A stretch of DNA of 64,000 nucleotides from the NCBI GenBank assembly GCA_964484205.1, contig CAZAEZ010000011.1:61627-125626 (forward strand), given 5' to 3'. The stretch comes from M3007 sp964484205. Its GTDB lineage: Bacteria > Bacteroidota > Bacteroidia > Chitinophagales > Saprospiraceae. The position numbers were made by a program, and so were the translations under genes. The stretch's first letter is position 1; the number at the start of each line of letters is the position of its first letter. Shown here one piece after another: positions 27,409 through 35,476 of this stretch. Under the pieces are notes generated by a model. The model ran no database searches. It saw nothing but the letters and a program-made list of their open reading frames with translations, and had not been told where the DNA came from.

Positions 27409-28045
27409 TTAGCTGAAAACCCGATCAAGTTCCCGGTGGCTCAATACGGCAATATCTTCTGCCAGGGGATATCCTTTTGGTACCGGGCAAACGATAAAAT
27501 TCCGGGCGGTTGCGAGATCATCTTTTGCAATAAAAAATCCCTTGCCCGGTTTTGGGGTAGTCGAATATTTTATTTCCAACAGCGCCTCCGGAATACCGCT
27601 GCGAGTAATAACCAGATCCGCTTCGGTTCCATCGTGGGTACGATAAAAATACATATCTGCCCGGGCAGGCAAACGGGCGGCAATTTCCTGCACAATATAA
27701 GCTTCCCAGGAAGCGCCGATGGCCGGATGCCGTTGCAGTTCCAGCATGGTTTGCGTGCGCAACAGCGCGTGCAACAAGCCGGTATCGCGCAGGTAAATTT
27801 TCGGCGTTTTTACCAATCGTTTGGCGGTATTGGCATGCCAGGGTTGAAGCTGGCGGATCAGGAAAGCCGATTCCAGGAAGTCCAGGTAGCGCCGCACGGT
27901 TGGCGCACTGATATCGAGCGAGTTGCCCAGCGTGCTTAAATTCAACAATTGGCTGTTGAGGTGGGCAACCATGGTCCATAAGCGCCGGATTTGCCCGGAT
28001 CAAGCCGGATACTACCGCTTCTGCTAGTCTCGGGACGTAATTCAT
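27409..28045 (-). pseudogene. Broken DUF4143-family ATPase
   Basis: The start (28045, NYVPRLAEAVVSGLIRANPAL) matches the N-terminus just before the P-loop of AAA+ DUF4143 proteins. After about 23 codons the frame shifts and jumps to the C-terminal part (27972-27409: LNSQLLNLSTLGNSLDIS, then the DUF4143 nuclease-like region with GTEADLVI and ALLEIKYS). The Walker A and B segments, perhaps 170 residues, are missing. The gene is therefore inactive by internal deletion. It lies between two caspase genes and next to the decayed start of another, so it was probably the invader there. A hairpin abuts the start codon. Confidence 0.75.
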
Positions 28046-28091
28046 TTTACCCCGTAAATCAAAAATTATTTTTTTGATTTACGGGGTAAAA
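28045..28091. promoter_or_regulatory. Perfect 21-bp hairpin at the ATPase start
   Basis: Arms 28045-28065 and 28071-28091 (core TTTACCCCGTAAATC) are perfectly complementary with a 5-base loop. The left arm touches the ATPase ATG, so it would be an operator or the leader hairpin of that gene; autoregulation is inference. Confidence 0.6.
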
Positions 28092-28105
28092 ATTGATTTG
28101 CGCTA

Positions 28106-28174
28106 GTTCCCGCGCTCTTGGGCAGCGGCAACGCTAGCGGCGAAAAGGGCGAGAAAAAGAAGGCGGTAGTTCAG
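28106..28174 (-). pseudogene. Decayed signal-peptide start of a fifth caspase gene
   Basis: Read on the minus strand, 23 codons give (L)NYRLLFLALFAASVAAAQE plus RGN, closely matching the start of caspase 3 (MKYRLLFFALTISIVASAQE). The start codon is CTG instead of ATG and the frame ends in TAG. It begins 12 nt after the caspase 2 stop, the same spacing as between caspases 4 and 3. The rest of the gene is gone; the ATPase region begins at the break. Confidence 0.75.
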
Positions 28175-28186
28175 TTGGCGCAGGTT

Positions 28187-31100
28187 TTAGTTTTTAGTTT
28201 TTTCAGGGAAATACGCGTTCATCAGTTTTTGAAACTCCTCCATGTCGCGGATGGGGTCCAGTTCCGGGTCGTTGGCGAACAACCGGTAGTTGACAAACCA
28301 GCCAACTTTCAAAATCTCCGAAAGTAGTTCGACAGCCTTTTCCTTCTCACCCTGCCGGATTTTCAGTTGCAGGTACCGGTACTTTATCATGTCTTTCCAA
28401 AATGGATAAGGTTGGCGGGCGATGACTTGCCAGCAAGTGTCCGCTTTTTCAAATGCATTCGTTCGCATGGCTTCCAAACCATCCCAGAGCGAACCGTAGT
28501 CCGGATTGTTTTTAGCAAGTTCGTCGAACCAGATTTTTGCGTCCTGCGGCGCATCATAATAGTTTAATACCGCATACAACGCAATGGTATTCAAATCATC
28601 CGGGTCTGTTTTTTTGGCTGCATCCAAAATGGAATACGCTTCCGATTTGTTACCGGCGAGAAAATAAAGCAGGGAAAAATTTCTGTAGATAGTTGCAGCA
28701 TGCGTCGAGCGCTCGATGGCCGATTTGTAATACAATTCCACCAGGTCGGAATTCCGGTAAACTGCTGCAGAATCCGTTGGGTCTTCGATGGCTGTTTTGA
28801 ACAGTAATTCCGCCGGCTCGAACGCACTGTGGTTTTGGTAAAACTGCGCCGCATCGCCCATAAATACTGCATCATCGGGATGTAGCGCCAGGTAGCGCTG
28901 TACCACGGCAGCTGCTTTTTTCGTTTGCCTGAGCAGGTAGGCGACCTTAAAATAATACAACCAGTTCAGTTGCTGGTCGGGCGACTTTGCAACCGCTCCT
29001 TCATAATAGGCAACGGCTTCTTCAAAATCGCCTTTGCCTTTGAAGTATTCCGCCATTAACCGGTACCCGAATTCCACTTGGGGGAGCTTGTCTATGACCC
29101 GCTGCGCAAATGCCTTGTAACCGGGGGACTTACAAGCCTTTTCTACCTTATAACGCTCTTCTACTTGGGAATAATAACGCCAATCAATAGAAAAAGTAGA
29201 GTCCAAACAAGACAAGAAATTTTCATAATCACCCAGGTCGAGATAAACGCCTGCAAAAGAGTAATAAAGTGCAAGGCTTTTTGGCGCTGCTTCTATCGCT
29301 TGTTGATAATAGGGTATGGCTTTTTCGGGTTCCCCCAGCGCTCTGTAGGCATAACCAATTATTGCTTGCCCCTCCCAGTTTTTTACGGAGGCATTGATTG
29401 CCTCCATTTCAGCTATCAATAATCGTATTTTTTCGGGTTGCCTTCCATAACAGGCGTATATCAAATCGGCATAAGCCCCCCCGTCCGTCGGCCTCATTTC
29501 CAGTCTTTTGCGACTGATGGCTTCCGCTTTATCGTATTCATACGTCTTGAAAAGGTATATTTCAGCTAATTGGTTGTAGGTTACAATGTCATCCGGGCTT
29601 AGTTCAAGTATCTGGAGAAAGGTGTTTTCTGCATCCCGGTATTTTTGTTGGATGAAGTAAACCACGCCGAGATACTTTAGCCACTCAACGTTCCGGGGTG
29701 CAATCTGAACGGCTTTCAAGAAAAACGCTTCCGCTTGTTTATATTCCATACTGGTAAAATGCAAATAGCCTGGTGCCATATAAGCCAAGGAAGTTTCAGG
29801 TGCTAATTTCAACACCTTTGCTATATAGTACCCGGCTGCTTCCTTATTGCCAGCAAAAGTGTACATGGCTGCCATTTTGCAATAAGGCAAAACCCATGTA
29901 GGCGCCAGTTCAATAGCCTTCTTATTGCAGATGGTGTCACCTTCCATAAAACCCCCTTTTTCAAACTGTATGAAAGCGGCATTCGCTTCCAGTTCCAAGG
30001 CCTTTTGGATTCGGTCTTCATGCCGTTTTTTCCAGATAAGCATAGAATCCGTCACGTAAGAAATGCGCTGCTCAAAGCGAACCCGGATATCCACGGCATC
30101 AAAATAATACTGCTTCGCCTTAAGGGTCCTGTACATGTAATGCTGCTCGCCTAGCAGTTCGGCAGCTTTTTCCAGGTAACGGACAAATTTGGTGTATTTC
30201 AAGTCTCCCCTGGTTCGGGCAGCCATTTCTTCCTCGTCTGCCCGCAGCCAGGCATTAATGGCTTGCTGCGATTCATCCTGCAAGGCGGTAGCCAGGTTGC
30301 GTTTCATGATGCCGTGCAGTTTTTCCAAACTTTGAACTTGTGAAAGTTCTTGATACAAGTCGCAAGCACTTAAGCCAACAGGTTCGAGCAGTTCGCCTTT
30401 TTCCAAAGCAACCGTGAACTGCTCGTATTTCTTTTGCCAAATGCTGTCCATGCCTGCAAGCAAGACATCTTCGAAGCCTTTGGTCTCAATAGAGGAAATG
30501 GCAGGTAATGCCTTTTCCTTGCGCTCCCTTACAGCCAATAAACTGGCTTCGTCCACCGCCGCCAGTACCGTCCCTTTGTTGCCTACTGTCATGGGGATTT
30601 GAACTTGCGGAGCGGTTTCCTTCGGCACGACCTCTTCTAAGTAGCGGTTGATTTCCAACAGGTTTACCTGCTTGTCAGTGTTGCCGTCTGCCATTCCCGT
30701 CAAGCCCTCGATGAGGTGGTAAGAAAAAGCGCCCCTGCCGCCGCCCCATTGCTCTCCTTCGAGGCTGAACTCGTCGGGCTGGCAGGAGAGGATTTTTATT
30801 TCATTGGCAAACTGCGTGGACAGGTTGGCGGCGGTTGCCTGCGTCCCACCAACGTCGCTGCCTGCCAGCTTTCCCGCCCGGCAGGCGTCGGAGACCATGA
30901 CCACCTGCACGCCCAGGTCAGCCAGCGTGGAGATGATGTCCTGCAAAAAGATGAGCGCAAATGCCCCGGCGAGGTAATTGCTCGGCGGTGAGTCATAAGT
31001 CAGCAGGAAGCCCCGCTGGAATTTGGTGCGGGTCTCCACGTCGCCGTGACCGGAGAAATAGATGATAGCACGGTCCCCCGGCTTGCACTCGGCAATGAGC

Positions 31101-31423
31101 CAGTCCATGGCGGAGGCGATGGCACCGGTAGTAGCTGCATTATTGGTTAGCAGCATGATGTGCTCAGGCGGAAGCGAGCCTCCTGCGGGGGATTGGAGCC
31201 AGGCGGCGAATGCGGCGGCGTCCCGGTCGGCGAAGCGCAGGTCGGGGATGTCGGGCGATTGGTAGTCGGAGATGCCGGTGACGACGGCTCTTGTTGTTCC
31301 GGTGACTGGTGACCCCGAAGGGGCAAGTTGGTGATTGGTGATTGGGACGGCGCCTTTTTCCGTTTGGGAAAAAACGGGCTTACAAACGAAACAGGCGAAC
31401 AAGAAGGCAAACACTGTTTTCAT
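28187..31423 (-). CDS. Secreted caspase-like protease with TPR tail (caspase 2)
   Basis: A 1078-residue protein: signal peptide (residues 1-20, CKPVFSQ), repeat-like linker (21-43), C14 caspase domain (about 44-310) with His126 in YFSGHGD and Cys181 in VSDACRAGK, a linker with KRNLATALQDESQQAINAWL, and at least eight TPR-like units (about 430-1050), for example YRDAENTFLQILELSPDD. The catalytic domain is nearly identical to those of caspases 3 and 4, while the tail differs and its DNA is AT-richer. It is last of the tandem trio, and the start of a decayed fifth paralogue follows after 12 nt. It is divergent from the DUF4058 gene. Probable extracytoplasmic protease; substrate unknown. Confidence 0.88.
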   Translation of the reverse strand: MKTVFAFLFACFVCKPVFSQTEKGAVPITNHQLAPSGSPVTGTTRAVVTGISDYQSPDIPDLRFADRDAAAFAAWLQSPAGGSLPPEHIMLLTNNAATTGAIASAMDWLIAECKPGDRAIIYFSGHGDVETRTKFQRGFLLTYDSPPSNYLAGAFALIFLQDIISTLADLGVQVVMVSDACRAGKLAGSDVGGTQATAANLSTQFANEIKILSCQPDEFSLEGEQWGGGRGAFSYHLIEGLTGMADGNTDKQVNLLEINRYLEEVVPKETAPQVQIPMTVGNKGTVLAAVDEASLLAVRERKEKALPAISSIETKGFEDVLLAGMDSIWQKKYEQFTVALEKGELLEPVGLSACDLYQELSQVQSLEKLHGIMKRNLATALQDESQQAINAWLRADEEEMAARTRGDLKYTKFVRYLEKAAELLGEQHYMYRTLKAKQYYFDAVDIRVRFEQRISYVTDSMLIWKKRHEDRIQKALELEANAAFIQFEKGGFMEGDTICNKKAIELAPTWVLPYCKMAAMYTFAGNKEAAGYYIAKVLKLAPETSLAYMAPGYLHFTSMEYKQAEAFFLKAVQIAPRNVEWLKYLGVVYFIQQKYRDAENTFLQILELSPDDIVTYNQLAEIYLFKTYEYDKAEAISRKRLEMRPTDGGAYADLIYACYGRQPEKIRLLIAEMEAINASVKNWEGQAIIGYAYRALGEPEKAIPYYQQAIEAAPKSLALYYSFAGVYLDLGDYENFLSCLDSTFSIDWRYYSQVEERYKVEKACKSPGYKAFAQRVIDKLPQVEFGYRLMAEYFKGKGDFEEAVAYYEGAVAKSPDQQLNWLYYFKVAYLLRQTKKAAAVVQRYLALHPDDAVFMGDAAQFYQNHSAFEPAELLFKTAIEDPTDSAAVYRNSDLVELYYKSAIERSTHAATIYRNFSLLYFLAGNKSEAYSILDAAKKTDPDDLNTIALYAVLNYYDAPQDAKIWFDELAKNNPDYGSLWDGLEAMRTNAFEKADTCWQVIARQPYPFWKDMIKYRYLQLKIRQGEKEKAVELLSEILKVGWFVNYRLFANDPELDPIRDMEEFQKLMNAYFPEKTKN

Positions 31424-31499
31424 GATTCAGCGGTTGTTGAAGAAAAGGTTGTATTTTTGGTTTGTTCAGTAAGGTAAAACTATCCAAAAACTATTTCTA

Positions 31500-32264
31500 A
31501 TGAATACAATTTCCCCGTTCCCTGGTATGGACCCTTACCTCGAAGGTTCACTTTGGCATGATGTCCATAGTGCCCTCGCAGGCGCTATTCGAGAGTTGAT
31601 TGCTCCTCAAATTGCTCCCAAATACGTGGCACGGATAGAGCCATATACTGCCAGGGATACTTCCCCGGAATCTGAAGTCGGCATCACCTACCCCGACGTA
31701 GCAGTCCTGAAACACGACCGGGTCGAGGAACCGGCAACCCTGAGTTATGGCAAAGCGACCAAACCGGATTTGATTATACCCACCGAAATCACCGTTCGCA
31801 TTCCCGTAATCGAAATCAGGGATACCGATAAGAATCGCCTGATTACCGCCATTGAAATTCTTTCTCCCGTCAACAAGCAAGAACCTGGCTGGAGTACTTA
31901 CCATAAAAAAAGAGAAAAGCTCCACGCCGGCGGCGTCCACCTGCTCGAAATTGACCTCCTTCGCCGGGGCAAACGGGTTGTTCTGAACTATGGACTACCC
32001 AAATCACACTACTTGTTCAGCCTCTGGCGGGCAGACTCTGACCAGAATGAAATCTGGACAAATACCATCCGGCAACCCCTGCCGGTCCTCCCCGTCCCGC
32101 TTAAAAGCCCCGACCCCGACGTGCTGCTTCCGCTGAAACAAGCCCTGGATATGATTTACCAGCGGGGCTTGTACCATCTTTCCCTTGATTATCAAAAAGA
32201 CCCTCCACCGCCGGACTTTTCTGAAGAGGATAAAAAGTGGATACAGAAGTTGGTGAAAGTTTGA
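31500..32264 (+). CDS. DUF4058 family protein
   Basis: A 254-residue protein opening with NTISPFPGMDPYLEGSLW, the hallmark of DUF4058, at the family's usual length. The layout YPDVAVL ... TAIEILSPVNK (about residues 63-70 and 121-131) recalls the PD-(D/E)XK-like active-site order of Uma2-type proteins; this is my inference. DUF4058 is best known from Cyanobacteria and Chloroflexi, so transfer is possible. It is the only plus-strand gene in the caspase array, divergent from caspase 2 (76 bp) and convergent with caspase 3 (53 bp). No signal peptide. Function unknown. Confidence 0.85.
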   Translation: MNTISPFPGMDPYLEGSLWHDVHSALAGAIRELIAPQIAPKYVARIEPYTARDTSPESEVGITYPDVAVLKHDRVEEPATLSYGKATKPDLIIPTEITVRIPVIEIRDTDKNRLITAIEILSPVNKQEPGWSTYHKKREKLHAGGVHLLEIDLLRRGKRVVLNYGLPKSHYLFSLWRADSDQNEIWTNTIRQPLPVLPVPLKSPDPDVLLPLKQALDMIYQRGLYHLSLDYQKDPPPPDFSEEDKKWIQKLVKV

Positions 32265-32317
32265 CCACCCACCTGTTCCGGCAAAGGTCTTTTCAGCAGG
32301 GTTCGCCATTGCCGGTT

Positions 32318-35300
32318 TTAGCGTTTTGCTTTCTCCGGAAAATACTCCCGCATCAACTTTTGAAAACCATCCAAGCTGCGGATGGGGTCCAGCCCCGGGT
32401 CGGTGCCGAACAACTGGTAGTTGACGAACCAGCCCCGTTCCAATATTTCCGAAAACAGTTCGACCGCCTTTTCCTTCTCTCCCTGCCGGATTTTCATTTT
32501 CAGGTATTGGTACTTTATCATGTCGTGCCAGAAGAAGTATGATTGGGAGGCAATGTGTTGCCAGCAAGTATCCGCATTATCGAACCCATCATTGCGGATG
32601 GATTCCATGCAGTCCCAAAGCTGGCTGTAGGCGGGATTGATTTTGGCAATTTCATCGAACCAGGGCTTCGCTGTCTGTGGCTGGTTGAGGTAGCTGAAAA
32701 AAGCCATCAACCCAAGGTTGGTCAAAGCATGTGGGTCTGTTTTTATGGCTTCCTCCAATACGGCAAAAGCCTCCTTTTTTTTATCATAAAAGAAATATAG
32801 CCGGGCGAAATTTCTACGAATGTACAAGGCATCCGGCGAATGTTCGATAGCAGATTTAAACAATGGCTCTGCCGATTCGAACTCGCCATGGTTTTTGTAA
32901 AACATCGCCACGCTGTTCATAAATTGCCCGTCGTCGGGATACAGCGCCAGGTACCGCCGGACAATGGTATCCGTTTTTTCCTTTTGCCCGAGAAGGTAGG
33001 CAACTTGGAAATAATTTATCCAGTTTAATCGCTGGTCGGGCGATTTGGCGACCGCTTGTTCACAATAGCCAACGGATTCTTCAATATCGCCTTTGCCTTT
33101 AAAATATTCTGCCATTAGCCTGTACCCGAACCCCATTTGCGGGCGGGCATCAATGACCCGTTGGGCAAATGCTTTGTAACTGGGAGACTTGTGTGCCCTT
33201 TCGACACCTGAATTTTGTTCCACCCAGGAGTAATCCATGCCGTTTGCAAAGGCGGTGTCCAAACATGCCAGTCCTTTTTCAAATTCGCCTAAATCAAAAT
33301 AAAGTTGGGCAAAGGTGTAATAATGCCAGGTACTCTTCGGGGCAGCTTTAACCGCCTTTTGATAATAAGGGATTGCTTTTTCATGTTCCCCTAATACCTG
33401 GTATGCATATCCAATTGTCGCTTGTCCTTCCCAGTTTTCCACCGAATCATTGATTTTTTCCATTTCTTCAATCAACGACCTGGTTTTTTCAGGTTGTCTG
33501 CTGTTCACATAAGTGGTTATCAGATCAGAATACGCATCCCCGTCCGTCGGTCGCATTTCCAGCCGTTTGCGATTGATGGCTTCCGATTTGTCGTATTCAT
33601 ACGTTTTGGAAAAGTATAGTTGGGATAAGGAATTGTAGGTTTCATTATCCTCCGGGCTGAGTTCAAGTATCTTCAGCCAGGTTCTTTCAGCGTCCCGCAA
33701 TTTTCCCTGGTTATAGTAAGCATAAGAGAGATACTTGAGCCAAAAAACGTTGCGGGGGGAAATCTGAACGGCTTTCAGGAATAATTCTTCCGCTTTTTTA
33801 TTCTCCCCTTTGGATGCATGAATGTCAGCGGCCACGGCGTATGCGAATGAAGACTCTGGCGCCAGTTCTTTTGCTTTGGCAGCATAGGCAAGTGCCTCTT
33901 CAAATTTTCCCGCACGCCGCAACGGTACTGTTATATGGACATAAGGCAAAATCCATGTGGGCGCCAGTTCGATTGCCTTTTCAAAGTATTGGGTTGTTGT
34001 GTCATTTAAAATCCCTTTTTCAAACTGAATAAAAGCAGCACTTTCTTCCAGTTCCAATGCCTTTTGGATTAGGTCAACCCGCTGTTTGTACCAAATAAGG
34101 GAGGAATCCGCTAACGAAAACGTGCGCCACTCAAAGCGAACCCGGATATCCACCGCATCGAAATAATACTGCTTTGCTTTCAGCGTCTTGTACATGTAAT
34201 GGCTTTCCCCCAATAACTCTGCTGCTTTTTCCAGGTAACGTACAAACTTGGTGTATTTCAAGTCTCCTCTTGATTGGGCCGCCAGTTCCTCCTCGTCGCT
34301 TCGCAAATATGCATTGATAGCCTGCTGCGATTCGTCCTGCAAGGCCGTGGCCAGGTTGCGTTTCATGATGCCCTGTAGTTTTTCCAAACCTTGCACCTGC
34401 GAAAGATCTTGGTAGAGGTCGTATGCACTGATACCAGCAGGTTCGAGTAACTCCCCCTTTCCCAAAGCCGCCGTGAACTGCTCGTATTTCTTCTGCCAAA
34501 TGCTGTCAATCCCCGCCAGTACAGCATCCTCAACGCCCCGTGCATCAATGGCTGAGATAGCAGGCAACTCGTTCAATTTTCGGTGCTTCATATCCTCCAA
34601 GCTTGCCTCGTCCACCTCGGCGATGACCGTGCTTTTGTTGCCGACCACCATTGGAATCTGCGTTTGCGGCGCTGTTTCCTTCGGTACGACCTCCTCCAGA
34701 TAGCGGTTGATTTCCAACAGGTTTACCTGCTTGTCGGCGTTCTGGTCGGCCATGCCCGTCAGGCCGTCGATGAGGTTGTAGGAGAATGCGCCCCTGCCGC
34801 CGCCCCACTGCTCGCCTTCCAGGCTGAACTCGTCGGGCTGGCAGGAGAGGATTTTGATTTCATTGGCAAACTGCTTGGAGAGGTTGGCGGCCGTAGCCTG
34901 GGCCCCGCCGATGTCCGAGCCGGCCAGCTTGCCCGCCCGACAGGCGTCGGAGACCATGACCACCTGCACACCCTGGTCAGCCAGGGTGGAAATGATGTCC
35001 TGCAGGAAAATAAGTGCAAAGGCCCCGGCCAGGTAGTTGCTGGGCGGCGAATCGTAGGTCAGCAGAAAGCCCCGCTGGAACCGGGTGCGGGTTTCCACGT
35101 CGCCGTGGCCGGAAAAGTAGATGATGGCCCGGTCGCCGGGCTGGCAATCGGCGATTAGCCAGTCCATGGCGGATGCGATGGCGCCGGTGGTGGCGGCTTT
35201 GTTGGTGAGCAGCCTGATGTTTTCTTGCGGCAGGCTGCCCCCGGCAGGGGATTGGAGGTAGGCGGCGAAGGCGGTGGCATCGCGGTCGGCGTATTTGAGG

Positions 35301-35464
35301 TCGGGGATGTGCTGGTCCTGGTAGTCGGAAATGCCGACGACGACGGCGCGGGAGGCGCCCCCCCCAGCCCCCCCATGCGGGGGGGAGAGCGGCGTTGCGC
35401 CTTTTTCCTGGGCGGAGGCAACGATAGAGATTGTGAGGGCGAAAAAGAGAAGCCGGTATTTCAT
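32318..35464 (-). CDS. Secreted caspase-like protease with TPR tail (caspase 3)
   Basis: A 1048-residue paralogue: signal peptide (to about residue 19, SIVASAQ), Gly/Pro-rich linker (20-37), caspase domain (about 38-300) with His120 in YFSGHGD and Cys175 in VSDACRAGK, the conserved NRYLEEVVPKETAPQTQIPM segment after the catalytic core, then TPR-like units (about 430-1020, for example KAIPYYQKAVKAAPKS). It begins 12 nt after the caspase 4 stop, so the two are co-transcribed. The catalytic part matches caspases 2 and 4 almost residue for residue; the tail is divergent. Same inferred role: extracytoplasmic protease with its own recognition tail. Confidence 0.88.
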   Translation of the reverse strand: MKYRLLFFALTISIVASAQEKGATPLSPPHGGAGGGASRAVVVGISDYQDQHIPDLKYADRDATAFAAYLQSPAGGSLPQENIRLLTNKAATTGAIASAMDWLIADCQPGDRAIIYFSGHGDVETRTRFQRGFLLTYDSPPSNYLAGAFALIFLQDIISTLADQGVQVVMVSDACRAGKLAGSDIGGAQATAANLSKQFANEIKILSCQPDEFSLEGEQWGGGRGAFSYNLIDGLTGMADQNADKQVNLLEINRYLEEVVPKETAPQTQIPMVVGNKSTVIAEVDEASLEDMKHRKLNELPAISAIDARGVEDAVLAGIDSIWQKKYEQFTAALGKGELLEPAGISAYDLYQDLSQVQGLEKLQGIMKRNLATALQDESQQAINAYLRSDEEELAAQSRGDLKYTKFVRYLEKAAELLGESHYMYKTLKAKQYYFDAVDIRVRFEWRTFSLADSSLIWYKQRVDLIQKALELEESAAFIQFEKGILNDTTTQYFEKAIELAPTWILPYVHITVPLRRAGKFEEALAYAAKAKELAPESSFAYAVAADIHASKGENKKAEELFLKAVQISPRNVFWLKYLSYAYYNQGKLRDAERTWLKILELSPEDNETYNSLSQLYFSKTYEYDKSEAINRKRLEMRPTDGDAYSDLITTYVNSRQPEKTRSLIEEMEKINDSVENWEGQATIGYAYQVLGEHEKAIPYYQKAVKAAPKSTWHYYTFAQLYFDLGEFEKGLACLDTAFANGMDYSWVEQNSGVERAHKSPSYKAFAQRVIDARPQMGFGYRLMAEYFKGKGDIEESVGYCEQAVAKSPDQRLNWINYFQVAYLLGQKEKTDTIVRRYLALYPDDGQFMNSVAMFYKNHGEFESAEPLFKSAIEHSPDALYIRRNFARLYFFYDKKKEAFAVLEEAIKTDPHALTNLGLMAFFSYLNQPQTAKPWFDEIAKINPAYSQLWDCMESIRNDGFDNADTCWQHIASQSYFFWHDMIKYQYLKMKIRQGEKEKAVELFSEILERGWFVNYQLFGTDPGLDPIRSLDGFQKLMREYFPEKAKR

Positions 35465-35476
35465 TTGGTTCAGGTT

